Assembly: GCF_003797765.1 (NCBI RefSeq)
Contig: NZ_RKMB01000001.1
Span: 310,001-374,000, forward strand
DNA: 64,000 nt
From: Ramlibacter sp. WS9
Lineage (GTDB): Bacteria > Pseudomonadota > Gammaproteobacteria > Burkholderiales > Burkholderiaceae_C
Reading direction: 5' to 3'
Positions 43,215-51,755 of this stretch are shown piece by piece; within the stretch, counting starts at the first letter, position 1; every line of letters begins with the position of its first letter. The position numbers and the translations under genes were made by a program. The notes under the pieces were generated by a model, which made no database searches, was not told where the DNA came from, and was given only the letters and a program-made list of their open reading frames with translations.

Positions 43215-43945
43215 AAGTCCCGCGCGCCGTCTGGCGATTCGCCCGCGGCTTCGTGCACGCGCTGGCGGGGCTGGCGAGCGTCGTCTTCATGTTTCCGCGA
43301 ATGAGCGAGGCGCAGCGGCAGGAGCGGGTCCAGGCGTGGTCGTGCGGCATGCTGGGCGTCATGGGCATCGCGCTGCAGGTGCGCGGTACGCCGCCTGGAG
43401 CCGGGCCGATGCTGCTCGCGGCCAACCACATCTCCTGGCTGGACATCCTGGTGATGCATGCGGCGCGCCACTGCCGCTTCGTCGCCAAGTCCGAAGTGCG
43501 GCACTGGCCCTTGATCGGCACGCTGGCGACCGGCGCCGGCACGCTCTACATCGAACGCGAATCGCGGCGCGATGCCATGCGTGTCGTGCACCACATGGCC
43601 GAGAGCCTGAAGGCCGGCGACATCCTGGCCGTGTTTCCGGAGGGAACAACCAGCGACGGCGTCACGCTGCTGCCGTTTCATGCCAACTTGCTGCAGGCGG
43701 CCATTTCCGCCGACGCTCCCGTGCAGCCTGTGGCGCTGCAATTCATCGACACCGCGAGCGGGGAAGCGAGCCTCACACCGTGCTACATCGACGACGACAC
43801 CCTGGTCGGCTCGATCTGGCGCACGTTGAGCGGTCCGCCGATCACGGCGGTGGTGAGCTATGGTGCGCCGGAGTTTGCACGAGGCCGCGGGCGCCGGGCG
43901 TGGGCCGCCGATCTGCGCGAGGCGGTGGATGCGTTGCGGCGCTGA
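43211..43945 (+). CDS. 1-acyl-sn-glycerol-3-phosphate acyltransferase (PlsC family)
   Basis: 244 residues if translation starts at the CTG at 43211, which overlaps the pyrX stop and has AGGA six bases upstream; the GTG at 43253 is the alternative and would remove 14 residues. The catalytic NHISWLD (NHxxxxD) and the substrate-binding FPEGTTSDG motifs are clear; LATGAGTLYIERESRRDA lies between. The enzyme adds the second acyl chain to make phosphatidic acid. An N-terminal hydrophobic helix (FVHALAGLASVVFMF) anchors it in the membrane. No ATG is available near the N-terminus. Confidence 0.85.
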   Translation: MKVPRAVWRFARGFVHALAGLASVVFMFPRMSEAQRQERVQAWSCGMLGVMGIALQVRGTPPGAGPMLLAANHISWLDILVMHAARHCRFVAKSEVRHWPLIGTLATGAGTLYIERESRRDAMRVVHHMAESLKAGDILAVFPEGTTSDGVTLLPFHANLLQAAISADAPVQPVALQFIDTASGEASLTPCYIDDDTLVGSIWRTLSGPPITAVVSYGAPEFARGRGRRAWAADLREAVDALRR

Positions 43946-43953
43946 AGAAAAAA

Positions 43954-45027
43954 TCAGGCCGCAGGCTGCCGCGCGAACGTGACCACGTGATCCATCTCGG
44001 CACGGATGCCGATCCACTCGCCGATCTTGTGGTCGTGGTGACTGGGCACGTGGGCCAGCACGATTTGCCCGCTGGCCAGCCGCAAGGTGTAGAGAAACTC
44101 CGAGCCGCGGAATGCCTTGCGCATGATCTCCGCCTTCACCGGCGCGTCGTCGTCGTGGACGATGTCGTCGGCGCGCAGCAGCACGTCGCACTCACCCGAT
44201 GCAAAAGCGTGGGGCAGGCCGCGTTCGGACAGGTCGGGCAATTCGCCCAGCGGTGTTTGCACGATGACTTCGTCGCCCAACTCGCGCAGCGTGGCCGGCG
44301 CGAAGACGCCGTGGCCGATGAAGTCGGCGACGAAGCGCGTGGCCGGGCGGTGGTACAGCGTGTAGGCGTCGTCCCATTGGTGCAGCCGGCCTTCGTGCAT
44401 GACGCCGATCACGTCGCCGATGGCAAAGGCTTCCAGCTGGTCGTGCGTCACGAAGAGGGCGGTGGCGTGCGCGGCCTTGAGGATCGCGCGAATCTCGTGG
44501 GCTAGGCGCTCGCGCAGGTCGACGTCGAGGTTCGAAAAGGGCTCGTCCAATAGCAGTAGCTTCGGCTGCGGCGCCAGCGCCCGCGCCAGCGCCACGCGTT
44601 GCTGCTGTCCGCCGGAGAGTTCGTGGGGGAAGCGCCGCTCGATGCCCGGAAGGCCGACCAGCGCCAGGACTTCGGCCACGCGCGCGGCGCGCTCGGGCCT
44701 GGGCAGCTGATGGATGCCGAAGCCGACGTTGCGGCCCACATCGATGTGCGGAAACAGGGCGTAGTCCTGGAAAACCATGCCGATCCGCCGCGCTTCGGCG
44801 GGAACGTGGGTGTCGGCGCTGCCGACCACTTCGCCCGCGATGCGGATATCGCCGGCCGTCGCGCGCTCCAGGCCCGCGACCGCGCGCAATAACGTCGTCT
44901 TGCCGCAGCCGGAGGGGCCGATCAGCACGCCGATGTCACCCGCGCGAAGGCCGAACGACACGTCATCGACCGCGGGAAGGGGGCGCCCCGCGTACTGGAC
45001 CCTCAACTTCGAGACCTCGACGAACAT
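43954..45027 (-). CDS. FbpC-like ferric iron ABC transporter ATPase
   Basis: 357 residues. Walker A GPSGCGKTTLLRAVAGLE, Q-loop VFQDYALFPH, signature LSGGQQQRVALARAL and Walker B LLLLDEPFSNLD are all intact, followed by a C-terminal regulatory TOBE-like domain (about 240-357). It powers import of ferric iron delivered by a periplasmic binding protein. It is divergent from the permease gene, with a Fur-like box in the gap. The binding-protein gene (fbpA) is not in the window. Confidence 0.85.
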   Translation of the reverse strand: MFVEVSKLRVQYAGRPLPAVDDVSFGLRAGDIGVLIGPSGCGKTTLLRAVAGLERATAGDIRIAGEVVGSADTHVPAEARRIGMVFQDYALFPHIDVGRNVGFGIHQLPRPERAARVAEVLALVGLPGIERRFPHELSGGQQQRVALARALAPQPKLLLLDEPFSNLDVDLRERLAHEIRAILKAAHATALFVTHDQLEAFAIGDVIGVMHEGRLHQWDDAYTLYHRPATRFVADFIGHGVFAPATLRELGDEVIVQTPLGELPDLSERGLPHAFASGECDVLLRADDIVHDDDAPVKAEIMRKAFRGSEFLYTLRLASGQIVLAHVPSHHDHKIGEWIGIRAEMDHVVTFARQPAA

Positions 45028-45040
45028 GAAGCCGATTGTA

Positions 45041-45065
45041 GATGCTTACAATTCTCATTTGCATC
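45041..45065. promoter_or_regulatory. Candidate Fur box between the two iron transporter genes
   Basis: On the minus strand: GATGC-AAATGAGAATTGTAA-GCATC. The AATGAGAAT core and the AT-rich interrupted palindrome fit Fur boxes. The gap between the divergent genes is only 75 bases, so both genes could be controlled from this one site. Confidence 0.6.
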
Positions 45066-45102
45066 GACAGGCATCCCCCTGGCATTCCCGACCTTCCACG
45101 CC

Positions 45103-46716
45103 ATGAGCGCCCGCCGGCTCCAAGACCTCTTGCTCCTCCTGGTGGCCGCCCTCCTGGTACTGCCGGTGCTCGCCATCTTCGGCTCCTGGCTGCAGTGGGA
45201 CGGGCGCAGCGCGCAGATCCTGGGCGAGATGGCCGGCACGGTTTTGCCGGGCTATGCCTGGACCAGCTTGGGCCTGTGCGTCGTGGTCGGTGCCGGTGTG
45301 GCGCTGGTGGGCGGGGCGGCGGCGGCGGCCGTGACACTGTTCGACTTTCCGGGCCGCCGCACCTTCGAATGGGCGCTGCTGCTGCCCCTGGCGATGCCCG
45401 CGTACGTGGTGGCCTACGCCTATACCGATTACCTGCAGTTCAGCGGCCCGATGCAGACCTGGCTGCGCGCCACCTTCGGGCTGGAAGGCCGGGTGCTGCC
45501 GGAGGTTCGCAGCGTCGGCGGCGCGGCGCTGGTGTTCATCTTCTCGCTCTATCCCTACGTCTACCTGCTGGCCCGCACCGCGCTGGGCGAGCGTGCCGGG
45601 CACCTGATGGAAGCCGCCCGGCTGCTGGGCGCGCCGCTGCGCCGGCGCATCCGCCAAGTGGCCATGCCGTTGGCGCGGCCGGCGATCGCGGCCGGCGTGG
45701 CGCTCGCGCTCATGGAGACGCTGGCCGATTTCGGCGTCTCGAGCTACTTCGGCATCCAGACCTTCACCACCGGCATCTACAAGGCCTGGCTGGCGATGGA
45801 CAACCGCATCGCCGCCGCGCAGCTCGCGACGCTGCTGCTGATCGTGGTGGCGTCCTTGCTCGCGCTGGAACGCCGCGCGCAAAAGCGCCTGCGCTTTGCC
45901 GCGCCGCGCGGCACGCGCGCAGGCTCGGCCGAAGCGCAGCCCATCGCGCTGCGTGGCGGCCGGTTGGCGATGGCCTGGGCGGTGTGCGGGCTGCCGGTGC
46001 TGCTCGGGTTCGTGTTGCCGGTGCTGTTCATGCTGCGTCCGCTGGCCGCAGACTGGTCGGTGCTGCCCTGGGACCGTTTCGTCCAATGGTCGTTCAACAG
46101 CGTGCGCCTGGGGGTCATCAGCGCCGTGCTGGCGGTGTCGATCGCGATGCTGCTGGCCTTCAGCCTGCGCCGCGCGCCCGATGCGGTGACTCGCGGCGCA
46201 GTACAGCTTGCGGCGCTGGGCTATGCGGTGCCGGGTGCGGTGATCGTGGTGGGCCTGTTGTTGCCGGTCGGTTGGCTGCAAGAGGCCGCACCCCGCGCCG
46301 GCGTGGGCGGCTGGGTGACCGCCACGGTGCTTGGCGTCGTGTGGGCGTACCTGGTGCGCTTCGTGTCGGTGGCGCTGCAATCGGTGCAAAGCGGGTACTC
46401 ACGCATCCCGGGCAGCTTCGACGATTCGGCGCGCATGCTGGGCGCCGCGGGTTTCGCGATGCTGGCGCGCGTGCACTGGCCGCTGCTGCGCCGCTCGAGC
46501 GCGGCGGCGGCGCTGCTGGTGTTCGTCGATGTGATGAAGGAACTGCCGGCCACACTGGTGTTGCGCCCCTTCAACACCGACACGCTCGCGGTGGTGGCCT
46601 ACCAGCTCGCGCGCGACGAACGCCTGGGCGAGGCCGCGTTGCCGTCGCTCGCCCTCGTGCTGGTGGGGCTGATCCCGGTGATGCTGCTAAGCCGCACACT
46701 GCGTTCGCGGCCGTAG
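45103..46716 (+). CDS. FbpB-like ferric iron ABC transporter permease
   Basis: 537 residues with about 12 membrane segments, a double permease in which two copies of the binding-protein-dependent transport domain are fused, as in FbpB. The two EAA-like loops, EAARLLGAPLRRRIRQVAMP and DSARMLGAAGFAMLARVHWP, contact the ATPase. It pairs with the divergent ATPase gene. Whether ferric iron is the substrate rests on family resemblance and on the Fur-like box. Confidence 0.88.
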   Translation: MSARRLQDLLLLLVAALLVLPVLAIFGSWLQWDGRSAQILGEMAGTVLPGYAWTSLGLCVVVGAGVALVGGAAAAAVTLFDFPGRRTFEWALLLPLAMPAYVVAYAYTDYLQFSGPMQTWLRATFGLEGRVLPEVRSVGGAALVFIFSLYPYVYLLARTALGERAGHLMEAARLLGAPLRRRIRQVAMPLARPAIAAGVALALMETLADFGVSSYFGIQTFTTGIYKAWLAMDNRIAAAQLATLLLIVVASLLALERRAQKRLRFAAPRGTRAGSAEAQPIALRGGRLAMAWAVCGLPVLLGFVLPVLFMLRPLAADWSVLPWDRFVQWSFNSVRLGVISAVLAVSIAMLLAFSLRRAPDAVTRGAVQLAALGYAVPGAVIVVGLLLPVGWLQEAAPRAGVGGWVTATVLGVVWAYLVRFVSVALQSVQSGYSRIPGSFDDSARMLGAAGFAMLARVHWPLLRRSSAAAALLVFVDVMKELPATLVLRPFNTDTLAVVAYQLARDERLGEAALPSLALVLVGLIPVMLLSRTLRSRP

Positions 46717-46755
46717 GGCCTGTCAAGGCGTGCGCCGATCCTTTATCCTGCGCGC

Positions 46756-49700
46756 ATGGTGCAGCTCATCCTCTTGCGCATGCCGCGCTGCCTTGCGATG
46801 GCCGCGGCGCTGCTGCTGGCCGCCGGCGCAGCCACGGCGGCGACGGCGCCGGCTGCGCGCGGCGGCGTGCTCGATCTTTCGGCCTGGGACTTCGAGCGTG
46901 ACGGCATCGTCTCGCTTGACGGCGAGTGGCGCTTCCACCCGGGCGTGCTGCTGCCTTCCGGCCAGGCCGCCCCGGACGCCGGCGGGGCCCTGCGCGTGCC
47001 CAGTGCGTGGAACACCGCGTTGGGCAGTGGACACGGTGTCGGAACCTACCGGCTGCGCGTCATCTGCCCCGGCGCCGGCGCGAAGTCGCTGTCGCTAACG
47101 CTGCCGTTCGAGCACAGCGCCGCGACGTTTCACGTCAATGGCGAACTGCTGGCGCAGCAAGGGGTGCCGGGCATGTCGCGGGCCGCCGAGCGACCCGTGC
47201 TGGGCAACCAGACCGTGCCCATCGGCGAGCTCGCCTGCCCGCTGGAGCTGAACGTCCAGGCGTCCAACTTCCAGGTGTTTCGTGGCGGCATGGTGCGCAG
47301 CATCCAGCTGGGCACGGCGCGGCAGCTCGTCGAGCGGCGCGAGGGCGCTCTGGCCCGCAGCCTGGTGGCGATGGGCAGCGTGATGGTGCTCGGCCTGCTG
47401 TCGCTCATCTTCTTCCTGTGGCGGCGCCAGGACCGCATCCCGCTGTACTTCGGCGTGTATTGCCTGTCGTTCGCGTTCAGCATCGGGATGGCGGGGGAGC
47501 GCCCGCTGCAATCGGTGGTGTCGGGACTGGGCTTCGAAAGCCAGTTCCGGCTGCTGTTCGCCAATTGGTTCCTGGGCCTGGCGATCTTTCCGCTGTTCCT
47601 GCGTGCGCTGTATCGAACCGAGGTCGGGCTGGCGCCGCTGCGGGGCATCCTGGCGTTGAGCGGCGGGGGCATATTGCTGGCGCTGCTGACGCCCATCCAT
47701 GTGTTCTCGTACTCGGCGCCGGTGCTCCAGGCCGGCGGGGTGGTCGTGGCGCTCTACGTGACTTTCGTTCTGGTGCGCGCGCTGCAGCATCGCCAGCGCG
47801 GCGCCGGCATCCTGCTGGCCGGCCTGGCGATCCTGGTGGCGGCCGTCGCGCACGACGTGATCTTCTTCCAGCACATCCTGGCGGTCAGCCTGCTGCCTTT
47901 CGCCGCCGTCGGCATCGTGCTGGCGCCCGCGGTGCTGCTGGCGCAGCGTTTCGCGCGGGCGTTGGCCGCGGAAGAGGCGCGAGTGATCGAGCAGCGCGGC
48001 CGCACCGACATGCTGATGCGCGCGACCAAGGCCGGCCTGCTGGACTGGGATGCCGTCAACAACGCCGTCGGCTACACCGAGCGGTACAAGGAGATGTTCG
48101 GCTATCCGGCCGACGCGGATCCCGCGGGCATGCCAGGCTTTCGCGACATGCTGCATCCCGACGAACGCGACCACGTCTACGGCCTGTTCCTGCAGCAGCT
48201 GCGCGACCGCTCGGTGCGCGACGCGGTGCGCCAGTACCAGCCGCTGGAGTACCGGATGCGCCGCGCCGACGGCGAATGGCTCTGGGTGCACGCCGAGGGC
48301 ATCGGCGTGTGCGGCGCGGACGGCCGGACGCTGCGCTTCGTCTGTTCGTTCATCGACATTTCGGACAGCAAGCGGCACGAGATCGAGATGTCCGACCGCA
48401 TCAAGTTCATCAACGACCTGTTCGATTCGGTGCCGCTGGGCCTGGCGCTGCGCGACCCCGATGGGCGCTACCTGGTCGTCAACCGGACCTGGGAACGGTA
48501 CATCGGCCTGCAGCGCGAAAGCGTGATCGGCACTTCGCTCGCGGACGTGGACGACCCGGCGGCGCGCGCCACGCTGGCGCTGGACCGCGATGCGCTCGCG
48601 CAGGGGCCCGGCGCCACTTCACCGGCGCGCGACTACGACTACAACGGCCGGCGCTACATGCAGACGCGCACGGTGATGGTCGACTCGCAAGGCCAGCGCA
48701 TCGGCGTGCTGGCGGCCAGCCTGGACATCACCGAGAAGTACGCGACCGAACAGGCGCTGGCCGTGGAGCGCGAACGGCTGCGGCTGCTGGTGCGCTCGAC
48801 GAAGGCGGGCTTCGGCGACTGGGACGCGGTGCGCAACGAGGTCACCTACAGCGGGCGCTTCAAACAGATGCTGGGCTTCTCGCCCAACACCGACAGCTCG
48901 CGCTGGCCGAGCATCTTCGAGATGATGCACCCGGACGACCGCGAGGCCGCGCGGGAGCAGTTCCGCGCCATGATCCGCCGCAAGACGACGCCGGGCGAGC
49001 AGGAACCCGGCACGGCCATGTCGTACCGGCTGCGCCGCCGCGACGGCAGCTACATCTGGATCCACGCCGAGGGCATCGCACAGGTCGACACCGAAGGCCG
49101 CACCCGGCGCTTCATCACGTCGTACCTGGACGTCACGGCGTTCCGCGAAAACGAGGCGGCGCTGCGCGCCTCGCGCGACCAGGTCGCGGCGCAGGCCGCG
49201 CAACTGGAAGCGCAGAACGAAACGCTGAAAGAGAACGTGCGGCTGCGCGAGGAAGTGGACCGCATCAGCCGCCACGACATCAAGACGCCGCTCAACAGCA
49301 TCGTCGCCGTGCCGCGCCTGCTGCGCGAAGAACGCAAGCTGGGCCCCGAAGCCGACGAGCTTCTGGGCATCGTCGAGCGTGCCGGCTACCGCATCCTGTC
49401 GATGGTCAACCTCTCGCTGGACCTGTTCAAGATGGAGCAAGGCAGCTACGTCTTCCGGCCGGACGCCGTCGACCTGGTCGACCTCCTGGCCAAGGTGGCG
49501 ATCGACGTGGGCATGCATGCCGAGTCCAAGCAGGTGAGGCTGAAGGTGGACGCGGCCGAGGCACCGTACGCGTGGGCCGAAGAGTTGCTGTGCTATTCGA
49601 TGCTGGCCAACTTGCTGAAGAACGCGGTGGAAGCGTCGCCCGAGGGCGCGGTCGTCACCGTGCGTGCGCGCGCCGGCGAGGGCGGCCGCGTCGAGCTGCG

Positions 49701-50712
49701 CATCCACAACCGCGGCGTCGTGCCCGAAGCCATCCGCGGCAACTTCTTCCAGAAGTACGCGACGCAGGGCAAGGCCAGCGGCACCGGCCTGGGCACCTAC
49801 TCGGCACGGGTGATGGCGCAGGTGCAGGACGGCGCCATCGAGATGGAGACCTCGGAGCAAGAAGGCACCACGCTCACCGTGCGGCTGCGCGCCGCGCCGC
49901 CCGGGGCCGTGCCCGCCACCGTGCGCCACGCGGCGGGACGGCAGGGGGTGGAGCCATTGCGGATTGCGTCGCTGCCGCCCCTGCGCGTGCTGCTGGTGGA
50001 CGACGACGAGTACAACCTGCTGATCGTCCGGCGCTTCCTGCCGACTCCTCCGTTCACCGTCGATACGGCGATCAACGGCCGCGTGGCGCTGGCGGCGGCC
50101 GAACTGCAATGGCCCGATGTGGTCTTCATGGACCTGGACATGCCGGTGATGGGCGGCTTGCAGGCGGTGGGGGAATTGCGGGCGATGGAGCGCGCGACGC
50201 TGGCGCAGCGATGCACGATGGTCGCCCTGTCATCGCACGACGACGACGAGACGCGGCGCGCCAGCCTGGCCGCCGGCTTCGACAGCTACCTGACCAAGCC
50301 GGTCACGCGCGAAGCGATCCACGAAACCCTGCTGGAGCTCACAACGCTCATCGGTGCGGCCGAAGCGGCGCGCGCTCCGGCGCCCTCGGCGGAACCTGCC
50401 CTGCCGGCACCCGGCGACCCGGTGGTGCTGGACCCGGACATCCAGCCCCTGCTGCAAGACTTCATCGAATCGCGCCGCGGGCTCATCGCCGGCATGGACA
50501 AGGCCATGCAGGGTGGCGACCGGGGCGAAGTTCGCCGCCTGGCGCACCAGCTGGCCGGCAGCTTCGGTCTCTACGGCTTCCTGTGGGCCAGCGACCAGAG
50601 CCGCGCGATCGAGCGCGATTTCAGCGAGATCGATGCGTCGGAACTGAGCGCCGCCGCGGCGCGGATGGCCGACCATCTCGACACCGTCGAGATTCGTTTC
50701 GCGCAGGACTGA
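46756..50712 (+). CDS. Hybrid sensor histidine kinase: 7TMR-DISM, PAS repeats, kinase, receiver, Hpt
   Basis: 1,318 residues. Signal peptide (to about 35, MPRCLAMAAALLLAAGAATA then ATAPAA); periplasmic DISM-type jelly-roll (about 36-195, with LDGEWRFHPGVLL); seven membrane segments (about 205-400); three PAS-like domains (about 420-545, 550-665, 670-800); a short coiled coil; the dimerisation helix with RISRHDIKTPLNSIV (His about 838); an ATPase domain with NLLKNAVEASPEG and GTGLGTYSARVMA; a receiver domain (about 1076-1195, VVFMDLDMPVMGG); and a C-terminal Hpt domain (LAHQLAGSFGLYGF). It is a complete internal phosphorelay. The following small receiver gene is a likely output. Confidence 0.92.
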   Translation: MVQLILLRMPRCLAMAAALLLAAGAATAATAPAARGGVLDLSAWDFERDGIVSLDGEWRFHPGVLLPSGQAAPDAGGALRVPSAWNTALGSGHGVGTYRLRVICPGAGAKSLSLTLPFEHSAATFHVNGELLAQQGVPGMSRAAERPVLGNQTVPIGELACPLELNVQASNFQVFRGGMVRSIQLGTARQLVERREGALARSLVAMGSVMVLGLLSLIFFLWRRQDRIPLYFGVYCLSFAFSIGMAGERPLQSVVSGLGFESQFRLLFANWFLGLAIFPLFLRALYRTEVGLAPLRGILALSGGGILLALLTPIHVFSYSAPVLQAGGVVVALYVTFVLVRALQHRQRGAGILLAGLAILVAAVAHDVIFFQHILAVSLLPFAAVGIVLAPAVLLAQRFARALAAEEARVIEQRGRTDMLMRATKAGLLDWDAVNNAVGYTERYKEMFGYPADADPAGMPGFRDMLHPDERDHVYGLFLQQLRDRSVRDAVRQYQPLEYRMRRADGEWLWVHAEGIGVCGADGRTLRFVCSFIDISDSKRHEIEMSDRIKFINDLFDSVPLGLALRDPDGRYLVVNRTWERYIGLQRESVIGTSLADVDDPAARATLALDRDALAQGPGATSPARDYDYNGRRYMQTRTVMVDSQGQRIGVLAASLDITEKYATEQALAVERERLRLLVRSTKAGFGDWDAVRNEVTYSGRFKQMLGFSPNTDSSRWPSIFEMMHPDDREAAREQFRAMIRRKTTPGEQEPGTAMSYRLRRRDGSYIWIHAEGIAQVDTEGRTRRFITSYLDVTAFRENEAALRASRDQVAAQAAQLEAQNETLKENVRLREEVDRISRHDIKTPLNSIVAVPRLLREERKLGPEADELLGIVERAGYRILSMVNLSLDLFKMEQGSYVFRPDAVDLVDLLAKVAIDVGMHAESKQVRLKVDAAEAPYAWAEELLCYSMLANLLKNAVEASPEGAVVTVRARAGEGGRVELRIHNRGVVPEAIRGNFFQKYATQGKASGTGLGTYSARVMAQVQDGAIEMETSEQEGTTLTVRLRAAPPGAVPATVRHAAGRQGVEPLRIASLPPLRVLLVDDDEYNLLIVRRFLPTPPFTVDTAINGRVALAAAELQWPDVVFMDLDMPVMGGLQAVGELRAMERATLAQRCTMVALSSHDDDETRRASLAAGFDSYLTKPVTREAIHETLLELTTLIGAAEAARAPAPSAEPALPAPGDPVVLDPDIQPLLQDFIESRRGLIAGMDKAMQGGDRGEVRRLAHQLAGSFGLYGFLWASDQSRAIERDFSEIDASELSAAAARMADHLDTVEIRFAQD

Positions 50713-50742
50713 AGAGCCTGTAACATGCCGTACGAGGTGCCC

Positions 50743-51117
50743 ATGACCGACAAGAAAAAACTCCTGCTGATCGACGACGACGCCGCGGTGATCGCGCACC
50801 TGGTCATCAAGCTGTCCAAGTTCTACGAGATCGTCTCCACGACCGACCCCGCTCGTGCGGCCGAGATGGCCCGTACGGAGCTGCCCGACGTCATCCTCTG
50901 CGACATCGACATGCCGGGTATGGGCGGAGGCGAGGTCGCGGCGGCCCTCGGCGGCGACACGGCCACGGAAGGCATTCCGTTCATCTACCTCACCGCGCTC
51001 GTGTCGCCAGAAGAAGCGCGCGAACTGGACGGGCAAGTGGGCGGCCGGCGGGGCGTGGCCAAGCGCGCTCCGCTGTCGGAACTGGTGCGCGCTATCGATG
51101 AGGCTTGCCGCCGCTAG
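50743..51117 (+). CDS. Single-domain response regulator
   Basis: 124 residues from the ATG at 50743, which has GAGG six bases upstream; an in-frame ATG at 50725 gives six more residues. Receiver domain: LLLIDDDAAVIAHLVIKLSK, VILCDIDMPGMGGGEV (phospho-acceptor aspartate), and a conserved lysine in GVAKRAPLSEL. No output domain. It follows the hybrid kinase by 30 bases and probably takes phosphate from its Hpt domain. Confidence 0.88.
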   Translation: MTDKKKLLLIDDDAAVIAHLVIKLSKFYEIVSTTDPARAAEMARTELPDVILCDIDMPGMGGGEVAAALGGDTATEGIPFIYLTALVSPEEARELDGQVGGRRGVAKRAPLSELVRAIDEACRR

Positions 51118-51137
51118 TCGGCCGAGTCCGATTCAGC

Positions 51138-51371
51138 TCAGAGATCGTCGCTCCACTCCGGTCGGCCGGTCGCCGGTTTGCGGAAGACGACTTCACCCGT
51201 GGGCACATGCACCACGCGGATTTCCTCGCCCATCGGTTTGGTACTGCTCTTCGCGGCCATGGCGACTGCCAGTGCGCGGTCGCTGAACAGATATTGGCGC
51301 GAGCCGGAGGCCGGGAACAGGCCGGAGGCGATGGGATGGCTGCTTTCGACGCGGAAATCTGCTGACGTCAT
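51138..51371 (-). CDS. Small conserved-looking hypothetical protein
   Basis: 77 residues from the ATG at 51371. Soluble, with GEEIRVVHVPTGEVVFRKP. I do not recognise the family. The frame is open further to 51470, but the upstream part has atypical codon use and falls in the non-coding stretch below. It is convergent with the response-regulator gene. Confidence 0.5.
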   Translation of the reverse strand: MTSADFRVESSHPIASGLFPASGSRQYLFSDRALAVAMAAKSSTKPMGEEIRVVHVPTGEVVFRKPATGRPEWSDDL

Positions 51372-51648
51372 TTGAACCTCGCTGCTTGTCTCACTGCTCG
51401 TGGATTTCTTCGCTGCTATTGCGCTGAACATTCGCGCTGGACATTCCATGGTAGGTGGCACCGGTGACATCGCAATGACCGTTTGGCAATGGCGTCGTCA
51501 CAGCTGTAACCGGTCGCAATGGTGCGTTGCAACAGGTTAACGGCAGCGCGGCCTTTGTCTGTAGGTTTCCGCTCACGGACACTGTCGGCGATTTCCACGG
51601 TCCACGCAACACGCCTAAGGGTTAGTGCTGAGGCTCCTGTCGAGGGAC
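51372..51648. other. Non-coding or orphan stretch before tRNA-Arg
   Basis: 277 bases with visibly lower GC than the surroundings. The only frames are short, such as 51416-51598 on the minus strand (60 codons, KPTDKGRAAVNLLQRTIATG), for which I see no start signal or family. No transposase, repeat end or terminator was recognised apart from the inverted repeat that abuts the tRNA. Confidence 0.5.
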
Positions 51649-51665
51649 TGGTCCCCTCGACAGGA
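51635..51665. repeat. Inverted copy of the tRNA-Arg 3' end
   Basis: TCCTGTCGAGGG (51635-51646) and CCCTCGACAGGA (51654-51665) are perfect 12-bp arms around a 7-base loop. The second arm is the T-arm and acceptor 3' strand of tRNA-Arg; the first arm lies in the tRNA trailer. There is no T-run after it, so it does not look like a terminator. Confidence 0.8.
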
Positions 51666-51723
51666 ATCGAACCTGTATCTGGCGCTTAGGAGGCGCCCGT
51701 TCTATCCATTGAACTACGAGGAG
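51649..51723 (-). tRNA. tRNA-Arg (anticodon CCT)
   Basis: 75 bases including an encoded CCA. Acceptor CTCCTCG pairs with CGAGGGG (one U-G pair), D-arm GTTC..GAAC, anticodon stem GGCGC/GCGCC with loop CTCCTAA (anticodon CCU), T-arm AGGTTCGATTCCT. It decodes AGG. It lies between two minus-strand genes. Confidence 0.92.
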
Positions 51724-51734
51724 GCAGGAACGGG

Positions 51735-51740
51735 ATTGTA
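51735..51740 (-). promoter_or_regulatory. -10 box for tRNA-Arg
   Basis: TACAAT on the minus strand, 12 bases from the tRNA 5' end and after the stop of the CoxE-like gene. The short distance implies a leader of only a few bases; no clear -35 is seen. Read-through from the upstream gene is the alternative. Confidence 0.4.
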
Positions 51741-51755
51741 GAGGCGCGCGTGCCG

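Noticed and set aside
46926..50723. 1,265-codon open frame on the plus strand in another frame of the hybrid kinase
   Set aside because: The translation is Arg/Ala/Gly-rich without any domain, while the other frame shows a complete hybrid kinase.
51416..51598. 60-codon minus-strand frame in the low-GC stretch as a gene
   Set aside because: No ribosome binding site, no recognisable family, and no support from context; left as part of the non-coding stretch.
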